This document shows positions 27,140 to 36,547 of a stretch of DNA of 58,086 bases, piece after piece; position 1 is the stretch's first letter; the number at the start of each line of letters is the position of its first letter. The translations under genes and the position numbers were made by a program. The notes below the pieces were generated by a model. That model had not been told where the DNA came from and did not search any database. It saw only the letters and a list, made by a program, of their open reading frames with translations. Origin of the DNA: Geobacteraceae bacterium GWC2_55_20 (GTDB lineage: Bacteria; Desulfobacterota; Desulfuromonadia; Geobacterales; Pseudopelobacteraceae); assembly GCA_001802125.1 (NCBI GenBank), contig MGZK01000031.1, positions 1 to 58,086 of the forward strand, given 5' to 3'.

Positions 27140-27978
27140 TTCCCAACTAACGGCTCGTGGTAAAAAGATACGGCTTGGCCGATAGCAGCATTTGAATCCA
27201 GAAAGTATCCTTTGATTACAACACGATAAGCGCCCCTCGCTGCCTTGGAGCTATTCCATCGGAAAACAAAGGGCCTACCTCCTCGTTGTCTAGAAAGGTT
27301 AATCGAATACAAGGCTAAAGTCCCTCCTTCTCTGTAAATGGAACAATTTAACCGAGCATCAGCGCTAGTCTTGAATGTAAATAGGTACTCATCCGCCTTG
27401 GTGGGGAGTTGTGACGAATAGAGAATAATTGGAGCCACACGTTCTAATGCACTCGGCTCCTGCCTGTCTAATCGAGCGAGTGCACCTAGGTCCGCAATAT
27501 TCATTCCACGAAGCTGTTTCAGAACATCCTCAGTGCTCCATTCGAAGCAATTGCTAAATCCAGGTGACCATGGGGCTGAAGGGTTAATCTTGTCCATCCA
27601 GTAATAAGATTTGTAGTCTAATTCACGAACTGTTAGGTAAACTTGCGAAGGCTTAGGCAAATAAAACTTCATCTTTAATCGATCTGGCATATGGTTAAAG
27701 TTTTCATTGCTGCTCACCAACGTTGAGATTAGCTCAATATCATAGCCTGCAACTGGTTTTGGTCTAACTCCCTCATACCGATTTCCTCTATATTGATATT
27801 CAAAGCCAGCATGGGCTAAAAAAGGCGTTAACAGCACGAAAGTGCAAAGGACGAAAATCACTGTAAATGACAAAACAGTTACTCGTGCACCTGTGGACAA
27901 CCTTCCCTTTGCCACAAGTGCATTCCTGTAGTTAGAGGTGTATGTTTTTATTCTATTGCTTGCGGTGGGTGCGAACAT
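27136..27978 (-). CDS. membrane-anchored or exported protein of unknown function
   Basis: The 280-residue protein has a polar N-terminus of about 30 residues, then a membrane segment or late signal peptide (TVIFVLCTFVLLTPFLAHA), then an exported region (FEYQYRGNRYEGVRPKPVAG). The frame is open to an ATG at 27999, but the ATG at 27978 is preferred: it lies 7 bases after AGGAG, and the upstream ATG has no such site. It is the first gene of the operon that ends with the protease. I recognise no domain; the end (FRWNSSKAARGAYRVVIKGY) reads like a beta-sandwich, as in Big/FlgD-like folds, which is only an impression. Confidence 0.7.
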   Translation of the reverse strand: MFAPTASNRIKTYTSNYRNALVAKGRLSTGARVTVLSFTVIFVLCTFVLLTPFLAHAGFEYQYRGNRYEGVRPKPVAGYDIELISTLVSSNENFNHMPDRLKMKFYLPKPSQVYLTVRELDYKSYYWMDKINPSAPWSPGFSNCFEWSTEDVLKQLRGMNIADLGALARLDRQEPSALERVAPIILYSSQLPTKADEYLFTFKTSADARLNCSIYREGGTLALYSINLSRQRGGRPFVFRWNSSKAARGAYRVVIKGYFLDSNAAIGQAVSFYHEPLVGK

Positions 27979-28593
27979 GCGTGTTCTCCTATTTAACATT
28001 AAAGGTCACATCAGATTAAAGAACCTTGGGGCCAAGGCATTGCGCACCTTGACGTCACAGTTACCGGCCAGAGCGTAATCCGGGAATTCTCGGGAATTCT
28101 GGGGACATCCATGATAAGTTTTGTCAAGGGGAAAACGGAGATTTCCCTTAACCTTCCGGATTGAATGACTCCCGGCGGCTTTTCACTGCAACCTGCCGTA
28201 ACTCGACCTTTTTCTTCTCTCAAAGGGTCAGCGTTGATCACGCGACCAGACATCCATTTGCTGCACTAAGGTCTGATACGGTTAGCGCTACCCCGCATCC
28301 CAGTGACCTCGAGGAGCTATGGGGACGCTGCTTGCGGGAGCTATGGGGAGCTATAACGCTGCTTGTTATTTTTCTATTTCGTCCGTAATCTGAATTCTGA
28401 GGCAGTTTATTAAATTACCCAATACAACTGGGTAACCGATTAGCCCCCCTTCTAACGCTTCCACACAAAATCAATCCCCCTCCCGCAACATCATCGCAAC
28501 CGTATAAGGTCGCTGACCCCCTACGAGTCCATCTTTTCCAAAGGCCTGCCAAACCGGATTGGCGTCGCGCAATCCCCCTGAGTCACCATCCGC
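27979..28593. other. non-coding stretch with several short direct repeats
   Basis: No gene is supported here. CGGGAATTCT is tandemly doubled at 28081-28100. GGAGCTATGGGGA occurs at 28313-28325 and 28337-28349, and ACGCTGCTTG at 28325-28334 and 28356-28365. The promoter of the three-gene minus-strand operon must lie near 28000-28060, but I see no good -10/-35 pair. This repeat-rich spacer mirrors the one at the other end of the operon (23.5-23.66 kb). Confidence 0.5.
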
Positions 28594-29069
28594 TCAAACA
28601 TTCCTGCAATAGATATCGATCGTCTTGCCATCGACCGTCAGCAACGCCTGACCGTTATCAACCTGCAACGGCAGCCTTGTCTGCCAGTGTTCCAGTTCGT
28701 TGGCCACCATGGTTAAGAAGCGTTGCGGCACCTGGTCCGGATTCAGACCCACCAGGAGCGGGACCGGCATGCGTTCGTAGCCTTTGTTGATGATGGTCAA
28801 GGCCACGTCGTCGCCGGAAATAAACAGAAACGCATAGACCAGATTGTCCGCCCAGAGAGTGATGGTCGTCCCGTACTTGAGCGCTTCGTTCGTCTTGCGC
28901 AAACGAGTCCGATCTCGGGTCCATAGTAAAGCTGCGGAATTCCGCGCATGGTAAAGAGTGCGCCGAGACAAAGCTTGGTGACCTGGATTGCCCAATCGAG
29001 CCCCGCACCGTCTCCAGTGTGTTTGGTCCGCGCGTCACTCATAATGCGCCGCTGCAGATCGTGGTTATA
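28594..29069 (-). pseudogene. C-terminal remnant of a GH13 alpha-amylase-family enzyme, deleted and frameshifted
   Basis: On the minus strand the upstream part reads YNHDLQRRIMSDA and then GALFTMRGIPQLYYGPEIG. These are the NHD and RGIPQLYYG blocks of GH13 enzymes such as cyclomaltodextrinases. Homology then jumps, in another frame, to RLRKTNEALKYGTTITLWAD and a C-terminal beta domain ending at 28594. The roughly 50 residues that normally separate these blocks are gone, and the junction near 28895-28915 shifts the frame. A stop lies in frame about 18 bases upstream of 29069, and the catalytic barrel is missing. It is a dead gene fragment at the right edge of the accessory block. Confidence 0.8.
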
Positions 29070-29352
29070 TCCAATTAGCCAGCCGATTCATTAGCCGTGG
29101 AGATGTAAACTTAATTATAATAAAATTAATTTAATTATTTTATACAGAGCGGTAACAGGGTGCAATCCCCCGAACGTTCATTTATTTTTAGTCTGAAATG
29201 GTTACTCTGCCGGGTTATCCTGAAAGATGGTATTCAGGTGACAGGCGGGCGGAGAGTCTGTGATTTGCATGCGACGAATCGGTTTACTTTCAATCCGTAA
29301 CTTTGGATTAAACCGTTTACAACGGATCGCGCTTTACATATTATGTCCAGCG

Positions 29353-29814
29353 ATGAATTCACCCGAGACACCTTGCATACGCCCGATGACCGAAGCCGAT
29401 CTTGACGCTGTTCTGCTGATTGAAAAATCATCGTTTCCGCTGCCGTGGAAGCGCGAACATTTCCTGCATGAAATCGGGGCGCCGCACTCCTATCCGTTCG
29501 TTGCCGAACTGGATGGGAGAATCGCCGGATATGTCTGCCTGATGTCACTGTTCGAAGAGGCGCAGATCCTGGATATCGCGGTTGCCTCTGACCAGCGCGG
29601 CAGCGGGCTTGGCCGGCTTTTGATGGAAAAGGCCTTAGATATTGCGAATGAGAAGGGGGCCGAACTGATGGCGCTGGAAGTGCGCGAATCAAGCGCGCCG
29701 GCGATCGGGCTCTACCAGGCGCTCGGTTTCAAGCGGGTCGGTATTAGGACGAATTACTACGAATCCAGGGAAAATGCGGTTTTGATGGAAAAAACTATCA
29801 AGGAGACAACCTAG
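29353..29814 (+). CDS. rimI: ribosomal-protein-alanine N-acetyltransferase RimI
   Basis: This 153-residue GNAT protein has acetyl-CoA loop QRGSGLGRLLMEKAL and the RimI-typical ALEVRESSAPAIGLYQALGF followed by KRVGIRTNYY. RimI acetylates the N-terminal alanine of ribosomal protein S18. The open frame extends 31 codons further upstream; the ATG at 29353 fits the family start best (IRPMTEADLDAV follows), though no clear ribosome binding site is seen. An AT-rich tract at 29105-29145 may contain the promoter. pyrK starts directly after the stop. Confidence 0.85.
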   Translation: MNSPETPCIRPMTEADLDAVLLIEKSSFPLPWKREHFLHEIGAPHSYPFVAELDGRIAGYVCLMSLFEEAQILDIAVASDQRGSGLGRLLMEKALDIANEKGAELMALEVRESSAPAIGLYQALGFKRVGIRTNYYESRENAVLMEKTIKETT

Positions 29815-30633
29815 ATGCAGTTCACAGCAATGATTCTTTCCAATGCGGAGGTCTCGCCCGGTTACTGGCGGATGCGTATGACCGCGCCTCCCGAATTCGC
29901 GTCCGCCGCGCCCGGCCAGTTCGTAATGGTGCGGGTCAACGGCGCCATCGATCCTCTTTTGCGGCGTCCCTTCGGTGTCTTTGACGTCGGCACCCACACT
30001 CCGGCCCACAGCGGCGCGGTTGCCCAGCCCTACCTGGAAATGCTTTACCGGGTGGTGGGGAAGGGCACGGCGATGCTTTCCGAGCTGCACGAGACCGACC
30101 TGCTGGACGTTCTCGGTCCGCTGGGCAAGGGCTTTGACATGGGCGATCCGGACGAGGAAAAGCTGATCGTGGGGGGCGGGGTAGGGCTGGCTCCGCTGTA
30201 CCTGCTGGCCAGGGAGCTGGTGAAGAAGTCGCCGGTGAGGCTGTTTGCCGGCGGCCGCACGCGGGACGATATCCTCTGCATCACCGAGTTCGAGCGCCTG
30301 GGGGTGGAGTGTTACACCGCCACCGAGGACGGCTCGCTGGGCGAGTGCGGACTGGTGACAGAAGCGCTGCTGCGCCGGCTGGATGCGCTGCAGGGCAGGG
30401 CCACCATCTACGCCTGCGGACCGCACGGCATGCTCAACGCGGTGGCGGGTATCGCCGCCGATCGTGGTATTCCCTGCCAGGTCTCGCTGGAAGGGTACAT
30501 GGCCTGCGGCGTGGGCGCCTGCCTGGGGTGTGTGGCTCCGGGACATCGGCATTCAGCCGAAACGCCGGATTTCCGCTGTGTCTGCACCGAAGGGCCGGTC
30601 TTTGAATCGGGCGAACTGAAGTGGAGGGATTGA
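29815..30633 (+). CDS. pyrK: dihydroorotate dehydrogenase electron-transfer subunit PyrK
   Basis: This 272-residue ferredoxin-reductase-type protein has an FAD-binding barrel ([10 protein letters not shown]), an NAD-binding part ([26 protein letters not shown]), and a C-terminal [2Fe-2S] site with cysteines in [10 protein letters not shown] plus a later FRCVC. It passes electrons from PyrD to NAD+ in the pyrimidine pathway, as in class 1B enzymes. pyrD starts one base after its stop, so the pair makes the heteromeric enzyme. Confidence 0.95.
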   Translation: MQFTAMILSNAEVSPGYWRMRMTAPPEFASAAPGQFVMVRVNGAIDPLLRRPFGVFDVGTHTPAHSGAVAQPYLEMLYRVVGKGTAMLSELHETDLLDVLGPLGKGFDMGDPDEEKLIVGGGVGLAPLYLLARELVKKSPVRLFAGGRTRDDILCITEFERLGVECYTATEDGSLGECGLVTEALLRRLDALQGRATIYACGPHGMLNAVAGIAADRGIPCQVSLEGYMACGVGACLGCVAPGHRHSAETPDFRCVCTEGPVFESGELKWRD

Positions 30634-30634
30634 G

Positions 30635-31549
30635 ATGAAACCTGATATGACTGTTAATCTGGCCGGAATGTTGCTGCGCAACCCGGTCATGACCGCCTCC
30701 GGCACCTTTGGCTACGGCGAGGAGTTTGCCGAATATGTTGACCTGGAATCGATTGGAGCCTTCGTAACCAAGGGGCTTTCACTCAAGCCGCGCGCCGGCA
30801 ACCCGACTCCGCGCATCGTCGAGACCCCCGGAGGCATGCTCAACGCGATCGGCCTGCAGAACGTGGGCATCGATGCCTTCATCCTGAAGAAGGTACCCTT
30901 CCTCCGTTCGGTCAACACTCCGGCCATAGCCAACTTCTTCGGCAATACCGTCGATGAATACGCCGAATTGGCCGGCCGCCTGGATCAGATTCCGGAGGTG
31001 GCCGCACTGGAGGTCAACATCTCCTGCCCCAATGTCAAGCAGGGGGGCATCGTGTTCGGCACCGACCCGGATTGCGCCGCATCGGTGGTGTCGGCCTGCC
31101 GCGCAGTCACCAGAAAACCGTTGATCGTCAAGCTCTCCCCCAACGTGACCGACGTGGTCGCCATGGCCAGGGCCTGCGAAGACGCCGGCGCCGACTGCCT
31201 TTCTCTGATCAATACCCTGACCGGCATGGCCATCGATCTGAACAGCCGTCGTCCGGTGCTGGCCAATATCACCGGCGGCTTCTCCGGTCCGGCCATCAAG
31301 CCGGTCGCGCTGCGCATGGTCTGGCAGGTGGCAAAAGCGGTCAAGGTGCCGATCATCGGCATCGGCGGGATCATGAACGCCACCGATGCGCTGGAGTTCA
31401 TGCTGGCGGGAGCCAGCGCGGTTCAGGTCGGCACCGCCAGTTTCATCAACCCCGGCGCGGCCCAGAAGATTGCTGCAGACATGGAGGCCTGGCTGGTTGA
31501 AAACGGCGTGGACGATGTCAAGAGCCTGATCGGCGCGCTGGAAACCTGA
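30635..31549 (+). CDS. pyrD: dihydroorotate dehydrogenase (NAD+-type, class 1B) catalytic subunit
   Basis: This is a 304-residue FMN-binding TIM barrel with catalytic cysteine C131 in [12 protein letters not shown], the nucleophile of class 1B enzymes (class 2 has serine). The FMN/phosphate-binding stretch [24 protein letters not shown] and substrate loop [10 protein letters not shown] are present. It oxidises dihydroorotate to orotate and works with the adjacent PyrK. It is a soluble cytoplasmic enzyme. Confidence 0.96.
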   Translation: MKPDMTVNLAGMLLRNPVMTASGTFGYGEEFAEYVDLESIGAFVTKGLSLKPRAGNPTPRIVETPGGMLNAIGLQNVGIDAFILKKVPFLRSVNTPAIANFFGNTVDEYAELAGRLDQIPEVAALEVNISCPNVKQGGIVFGTDPDCAASVVSACRAVTRKPLIVKLSPNVTDVVAMARACEDAGADCLSLINTLTGMAIDLNSRRPVLANITGGFSGPAIKPVALRMVWQVAKAVKVPIIGIGGIMNATDALEFMLAGASAVQVGTASFINPGAAQKIAADMEAWLVENGVDDVKSLIGALET

Positions 31550-31553
31550 ACCG

Positions 31554-32213
31554 ATGCTGGAGCTCTGGCTGTCATTCTCGATCGGCCTGGCCGGCAGCGG
31601 CCACTGCCTGGGGATGTGCGGCGGGATCGTGACCGCGCTGGCGCTTTCCAGGCGGGACTCCGGCGCGATCCAGCGTTTCTTCTTCAACCTGCTCTACCAT
31701 CTGGGAAGAATCGCCACCTATGCGATGCTGGGGCTGCTGGCGGCATTTGCCGTTCGGGTTGGAATGTTTGAAACGATCAGGCCGTATCAGGACCGACTGT
31801 ACCTGGCAGCCAATTTGTTCGTGGTTGCAATCGGTCTTTTTACGCTGTTTAACATACGTTCGCTCGGGATTTCCTCACTTGACAGCGCCGGATGGGGGGT
31901 CTCGCGGAAGTTGCTGCCGCGCTTCAGCGCCGACAGCCCGGTGCTGGCGGCGCTTCCCGCCGGTCTTGTAATGGGCCTGATACCATGCGGCCTGGTTTAT
32001 GGTGTTCTGATCTCCGCGGCCACCAGCGGTTCGGCGATCAAAGGGGGCGGCATGATGCTTGCTTTCGGTATCGGCACACTGCCGGCGCTCCTGGCATATG
32101 GCCAGGTGGCTTCAACCCTGTCCGCGCTGGGCCGGGGCGTATTTCAACGCTTCATGGGCGCTTTCGTGGCACTCCTGGGTATTGCCGGAGTCTGGAAACT
32201 ATTGTTCAAGTGA
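31554..32213 (+). CDS. TauE/SafE (UreH-like) multi-pass membrane protein
   Basis: The 219-residue protein has about six membrane segments, the family's GHCLGMCGGIVTALAL motif near the start and a second half motif MGLIPCGLVYGVL. This branch (often annotated sulfite exporter or UreH-like) resembles the membrane core of DsbD/CcdA; the paired cysteines and prolines could serve metal or thiol handling, often linked to cytochrome or metal-enzyme maturation. It starts 4 bases after the pyrD stop. The actual substrate is not known. Confidence 0.8.
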   Translation: MLELWLSFSIGLAGSGHCLGMCGGIVTALALSRRDSGAIQRFFFNLLYHLGRIATYAMLGLLAAFAVRVGMFETIRPYQDRLYLAANLFVVAIGLFTLFNIRSLGISSLDSAGWGVSRKLLPRFSADSPVLAALPAGLVMGLIPCGLVYGVLISAATSGSAIKGGGMMLAFGIGTLPALLAYGQVASTLSALGRGVFQRFMGAFVALLGIAGVWKLLFK

Positions 32214-32269
32214 CATTCAGAACTACGCGAAATCACTATTTTAATTAAACACCGGCAGGCGTCCGAAGA

Positions 32270-32297
32270 TTGACAGTAATCAAAACCGATGTATAAC
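32270..32297 (+). promoter_or_regulatory. sigma-70-type promoter for the IPT/TIG secreted protein
   Basis: A perfect -35 TTGACA (32270-32275) and -10 TATAAC (32292-32297) are 16 bases apart, about 65 bases before the ATG at 32364. A strong AGGAGG site follows at 32352-32357. Confidence 0.62.
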
Positions 32298-32363
32298 CAA
32301 CATAGGCTAGGTGGTTCATTTGAGTTTTATTCATGGCAGGCTTTGCAAGACAGGAGGTTTCAG

Positions 32364-35210
32364 ATGAGAAAGTTCAAGTCCGGTGTTATGCTTCTATTCA
32401 TTTTTCTGTTCAGTAATCTTTTCTTGATGGTTATGGATGCCAGTGCCGATGTTGTTTCCCGAAACGGCGATTTCAGCGCCGGCGGAGATCAGTGGAATAT
32501 CAATCCGGCTATTTCATCGACTTGGAGTCCCTTTGTGGCTGGCGCTGCCAATCTGCACCCGCCCGACAGTTATAACGGGGAGGTTATCTACCAGAATCTG
32601 AATGTGTCCGGAATCGGCGGCAAGATCTTCAATTTTGTATGCACTCTGACTAATGTCAGCGCTCCCCCAGGCAACACAATCGCGATTTATGTCGATTACA
32701 TCGACACGGAGACCGGATCAGATGCGCTTGTCTCGGAACGGCTTGTCAATCCTTCCAACTCAACCATAACCACAGCGACACCGGTTAACAGAAATTTTAC
32801 CTTTCCGGCTACGGCCCGCAAACTGGTCAAACTAAGAATTGTCAAAGAAGAATACGGCGAGTTTGTAATTGATGATATCCAGTTTGCATCCACAACCACT
32901 GTCACGGTCGGCTCTGTCCCCCAGATCACAGCCATTTCTGCAAATTCCGGAAACTATGGCAGCCCGTTGACCATCACCGGTACCAATTTTGGAGCAGTTC
33001 AAGGAAAAATAACGATCGGAGCCAGTTCCGGCGCCACCATAACCAGTTGGAGCAGCACCTCGATAGCGGCTACTGTCGTCGATCCGGCTCGCAGTGGCCG
33101 GGTGATCGTGGTGTCTGATTTTACCGAGAGCAATAACAACAATTCATATACGGTAACTTCCGCCAATTATACCGTTGACCTGATGGCGCAATCGGTACAG
33201 GCCGTCAAAGGTCAGAATGCTGAATTCGTCATGAATGTCGGATTGCACAATGGTTTTACAACCGTGGCCGGAATTAATTTCAGCGTCAGCGGCTTGCCGG
33301 TTGGCACGGTTTATTCCTTTGCACCGGTTCCGATCAGCAGAAGTGGCGGGGTGGTGCTGCGGATTGCAACCGGTACCATGACTCCGGGTATGTATAATCT
33401 GACGATTACTTCCAATGAAGCTTCATCGGTTGACCGGGTAACCAGCTGCATACTGACTATAACCACCACCAACCCGGCCAGTTTTGTGTTCAACTATTCG
33501 GATGGAGTTAATCCGTCAACACCGGTGTTATCTCTTCCGGTAACCGGCCAGAAACAGCTGGTCGTCGTTCCCTCCGCGCTGGACAGCAGCGGCCGGTCTA
33601 TCAGTGAACTCGTGGTTTCGAGCAGCAATCCTTCAGTTCTGGGAGTATACAAGAACACGATGGGGTATTATGACGTTTATTCTCTTGAAAACGGCAGTGC
33701 CAATCTGGTTGTCACCGCGCCTGATGGTGTTTCCGCCAGCCTGCCGATCACCATTGCGGTGCCTGCTGACCAGCGGATAGATATTTCACTTCTCCCAGAC
33801 ACGGTGACCAACAAAAATCTGACTCCGATCATGCTGAACACCACTTTTACATTTCTGACGGGACAGTGGTACGGCGCGGGTATCAACGGCATGATTACCC
33901 TGATAGACAGTACGCTTGATTTCAACTCCAACCCGCCACCTTACTATTACGGTGGTCAGTTCCTGGTGGATAACGACCAGACCCAAATGGGAACTTATCT
34001 GTTCAATGGCTCGATTTCCGCTGTCGGAGGTGGTTCTCTTTACACACGCGTTACTCCGCTCACAATCATCAATGATTCAACCTATGCCGGTCTGAATGTG
34101 GCCTTGCGGACGCTGGATTCATCGGTCATGCCGATGATGTACGAACACTTCACGGCCGAGTTCTACGACGCGGCCGGAGTCCTGCAGTTTTCCCGGACCC
34201 ATTTCAGCTATGACATGAACCCGGCTGCCATCGCCCTGGTCGGCGCCATACCACCGGGAAACTACAAGGTGAAAATCATTCCGATGAGTCCGGATATTTT
34301 GCCGCAATGGTATCCGAATGCGGACAGTGCCGCCGATGCCCAGTTGATAACCTTTACAGCTAATGTAAATGACGGTCCGCGCTATTTCTTTGTTCGTAAA
34401 GCGCCTGACACAACACCGCCGACTATTTCCGAATTTACCGTGCCATCGTCATCCAGCAGCCTGATTGTGACAGGAATTGTCCTCAACAGCTATGACGCGG
34501 ATGTTGCCGGCTACTGCCTCTCAGAAGTAAATGATGCAGCCGGATGCACATGGTTGGCGTCTTCACCGACCCAGCATGTTTTCAGCACATCCGGAGCAAA
34601 GACCCTGTATGCTTTTCTCAAGGATTCTACCGGCAATATTTCCATAACAGATGCGACATCGACAAAATCGCTTACCATAACACTTCAATACCCGCTGACA
34701 CTGGCTTTTGCCGGAACGGGCGGCGGACAGGTCAATGGCGCCATGTCCTGTGTGTCTGGTGAAGTCTGCAGTCCCGTGTCGATTCCGGAAACTCCGGCAG
34801 TATCCCTGGTGGCAACTCCCGACACCGATTCCACCTTTGGTGGTTGGAGCGGTTGCGGCAGCGTTTCAGGAACAACCTGTAACGTGACCGTGAATTCTGC
34901 CAAAACTGTTACGGTCTACTTCGATGCGGCCCCGCCGGTCAAGTTGCTGGACGGTTCCGCATCTGGTTTCGCCACCCTGCGGTTGGCCTATGACGCCGCA
35001 TCCGCCGATGCCCTGCATCCCAGCACCATTCAGGCCCGTTCGATCATTCTGCCGGACTTGCCGATATCCTTTGATCGTCCGGTCGGAGTGACGATAAAAG
35101 GCGGTTATGACGCTTTGTTTTCCACACCCAATGCCGGCGTTACGACCATCCAAGGGCCGGTGACGTTTAAAGGTGGCCCGGTGACGATAGAAAAACTGGC
35201 TGTCAAGTAA
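32364..35210 (+). CDS. large secreted protein with IPT/TIG and glycine-rich repeat domains
   Basis: This 948-residue protein has a signal peptide (VMLLFIFLFSNLFLMVMDASA). Residues 30-175 resemble a carbohydrate-binding-like beta sandwich. Residues 180-255 are an IPT/TIG Ig-like domain (ITAISANSGNYGSPLTITGT). Further Ig-like and fibronectin-like segments follow. Residues 777-855 match the bacterial repeat seen in Geobacter surface proteins (TFGGWSGCGSVSGTTCNVTV). A C-terminal region of 90 residues has no assignment. It is probably a surface or extracellular adhesin-like protein; ligand unknown. The ATG at 32364 is chosen over an earlier in-frame ATG at 32289 because of AGGAGG 6 bases upstream. 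A strong terminator follows, so it is a single-gene unit. Confidence 0.82.
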   Translation: MRKFKSGVMLLFIFLFSNLFLMVMDASADVVSRNGDFSAGGDQWNINPAISSTWSPFVAGAANLHPPDSYNGEVIYQNLNVSGIGGKIFNFVCTLTNVSAPPGNTIAIYVDYIDTETGSDALVSERLVNPSNSTITTATPVNRNFTFPATARKLVKLRIVKEEYGEFVIDDIQFASTTTVTVGSVPQITAISANSGNYGSPLTITGTNFGAVQGKITIGASSGATITSWSSTSIAATVVDPARSGRVIVVSDFTESNNNNSYTVTSANYTVDLMAQSVQAVKGQNAEFVMNVGLHNGFTTVAGINFSVSGLPVGTVYSFAPVPISRSGGVVLRIATGTMTPGMYNLTITSNEASSVDRVTSCILTITTTNPASFVFNYSDGVNPSTPVLSLPVTGQKQLVVVPSALDSSGRSISELVVSSSNPSVLGVYKNTMGYYDVYSLENGSANLVVTAPDGVSASLPITIAVPADQRIDISLLPDTVTNKNLTPIMLNTTFTFLTGQWYGAGINGMITLIDSTLDFNSNPPPYYYGGQFLVDNDQTQMGTYLFNGSISAVGGGSLYTRVTPLTIINDSTYAGLNVALRTLDSSVMPMMYEHFTAEFYDAAGVLQFSRTHFSYDMNPAAIALVGAIPPGNYKVKIIPMSPDILPQWYPNADSAADAQLITFTANVNDGPRYFFVRKAPDTTPPTISEFTVPSSSSSLIVTGIVLNSYDADVAGYCLSEVNDAAGCTWLASSPTQHVFSTSGAKTLYAFLKDSTGNISITDATSTKSLTITLQYPLTLAFAGTGGGQVNGAMSCVSGEVCSPVSIPETPAVSLVATPDTDSTFGGWSGCGSVSGTTCNVTVNSAKTVTVYFDAAPPVKLLDGSASGFATLRLAYDAASADALHPSTIQARSIILPDLPISFDRPVGVTIKGGYDALFSTPNAGVTTIQGPVTFKGGPVTIEKLAVK

Positions 35211-35228
35211 TGGCTCGGATAAGCTGAT

Positions 35229-35266
35229 AAAACCGCCCCCTCCATTGTACCGGTGGGGGCGGTTTT
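35229..35266 (+). terminator. rho-independent terminator after the secreted IPT/TIG protein
   Basis: AAAACCGCCCCC (35229-35240) pairs perfectly over 12 bp with GGGGGCGGTTTT (35255-35266), with a 14-base loop and the T-run built into the stem end. Confidence 0.9.
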
Positions 35267-35322
35267 ATTGAGTCACGGCGGTTGATTTGCCGTTTTCAGT
35301 TGCCAAAGAGGAGTGAACAGGC

Positions 35323-36456
35323 ATGGTATTAATCAGAAAAACGATGATCCTTCTGCTGATGGTTGTGTCGGCGCCATTTGCTGTCCTCGCCGCATCTCCG
35401 CCGTCCGCTTTTCTCAACGAGAACCTGTACCTGGAATCCGATGCAAATTCCGGACTCATCAAGTCCGGTGTAACGGTCTACCAGTTTGCCGCCGAGGGGC
35501 TAAAGCCGGGTGTCTGGTCAAAAGCCGGACAGGAATGGGCACACACGTCTACGTTCAAGGAAAAATCCACACGGAAGAAGAGTGTCGAGAAGGTTCAATT
35601 CGGATATGCAAAGCATGAGAATGCCAATGTTGCGGTAATTACGGCTATTATCATCAACTCAGAGAAACTGGACAAGCACTCGATTTACAGGCATGTTTCG
35701 GATATACTGCCGGACATGCCGAGCGTAAAGCATAACGCCGAGAACCAGCGCATCGAAATGCAGAAAAAGGCGGAGCAGGAGAAGTTCAAACATGATAGTA
35801 AGCCGGTCTACAATGAACTGCTGCCGATCGTCGGTAACCTGCGTCTTGATGATACGGTTGCCACCGCGGTTGATAAAATCAGGAAAATGCCGGGCGTTTC
35901 AAGTATTACCTGGCATAACGATTTAAGGTATATCTTCGTCAACGGCAAGTCTGTCGTTGCTCCCAATGCAATCGAGCTGCTTGCGAATAACGATAATTAT
36001 GATGAAGCGCTGGCCGGGTACGCGCTTGGGCGTTCGGCAAAACCCACCTGGAATCGCTACGAGTACAAGCTCAATATAGTTTTTGTGATGAACGATGTTA
36101 ATTTCAAATCGGACCTGTTGTACGTAGGCGGAGACGATCATCCCTACTTTTTCAAAAGTATGCACATGGAATCTACTTCGATTAAACCAGATCAGGTTTC
36201 CGAGCTGATGAGCATGTTCAAGGGCATCTGTAGCAAACTTCTGGTAAAATACGATAATTCAAGGGAGCTGGAATGTAGCGATTACCTGGAAAACAGCATA
36301 AAGGTCTTTTCCGGTGGCGGTAATGCTAATGATCTGAAATTGAATGTCCAATATGACAAATCCCAGTCGTTGTTCAAAAAGGAAATTGCGTCATACCTGG
36401 AGGGATTGAAAAACAAGCCGGTTGAAGCCGATGTGAATGGTTCCGGCGCAAAGTGA
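35323..36456 (+). CDS. exported protein of unknown function
   Basis: The 377-residue protein has a signal peptide (MVLIRKTMILLLMVVSAPFAVLAA). The mature part is soluble, lysine-rich in the middle (QKKAEQEKFKH, likely helical) and ends with EADVNGSGAK. I recognise no domain; repeated aromatic strands such as ITWHNDLRYIFVNGKSVV suggest a mixed alpha-beta fold. The start is the ATG 9 bases after GAGGAG. It stands alone between a terminator and the selC gene. Confidence 0.7.
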   Translation: MVLIRKTMILLLMVVSAPFAVLAASPPSAFLNENLYLESDANSGLIKSGVTVYQFAAEGLKPGVWSKAGQEWAHTSTFKEKSTRKKSVEKVQFGYAKHENANVAVITAIIINSEKLDKHSIYRHVSDILPDMPSVKHNAENQRIEMQKKAEQEKFKHDSKPVYNELLPIVGNLRLDDTVATAVDKIRKMPGVSSITWHNDLRYIFVNGKSVVAPNAIELLANNDNYDEALAGYALGRSAKPTWNRYEYKLNIVFVMNDVNFKSDLLYVGGDDHPYFFKSMHMESTSIKPDQVSELMSMFKGICSKLLVKYDNSRELECSDYLENSIKVFSGGGNANDLKLNVQYDKSQSLFKKEIASYLEGLKNKPVEADVNGSGAK

Positions 36457-36506
36457 TGTGACTGCTGTCTCCTGTCCGGAGATGGCGGCTGAACCGGAAA
36501 TACTGC

Positions 36507-36535
36507 TTGAGGAATCAGCAGCGGCATAGTACAAA
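36507..36535 (+). promoter_or_regulatory. probable selC promoter
   Basis: TTGAGG (36507-36512) and TACAAA (36530-36535) are 17 bases apart, and the tRNA starts 13 bases after the -10. Both boxes match consensus at four positions; context supports it. Confidence 0.45.
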
Positions 36536-36547
36536 AGGTTGCTATAC

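Noticed and set aside
28797-29042. 81-residue minus-strand frame as a complete gene
   Set aside because: It is the first half of the broken GH13 remnant; the homology continues in another frame.
30779-31687. 302-residue minus-strand frame opposite pyrD
   Set aside because: The sense strand encodes a complete DHOD with catalytic cysteine; the antisense product is compositionally odd (histidine/glycine-rich) and has no support.
32214-32363. possible cyclic-di-nucleotide riboswitch before the secreted IPT/TIG protein
   Set aside because: Such switches are frequent in this group, but the conserved core and tetraloop-receptor features were not found; only an ordinary promoter is visible.
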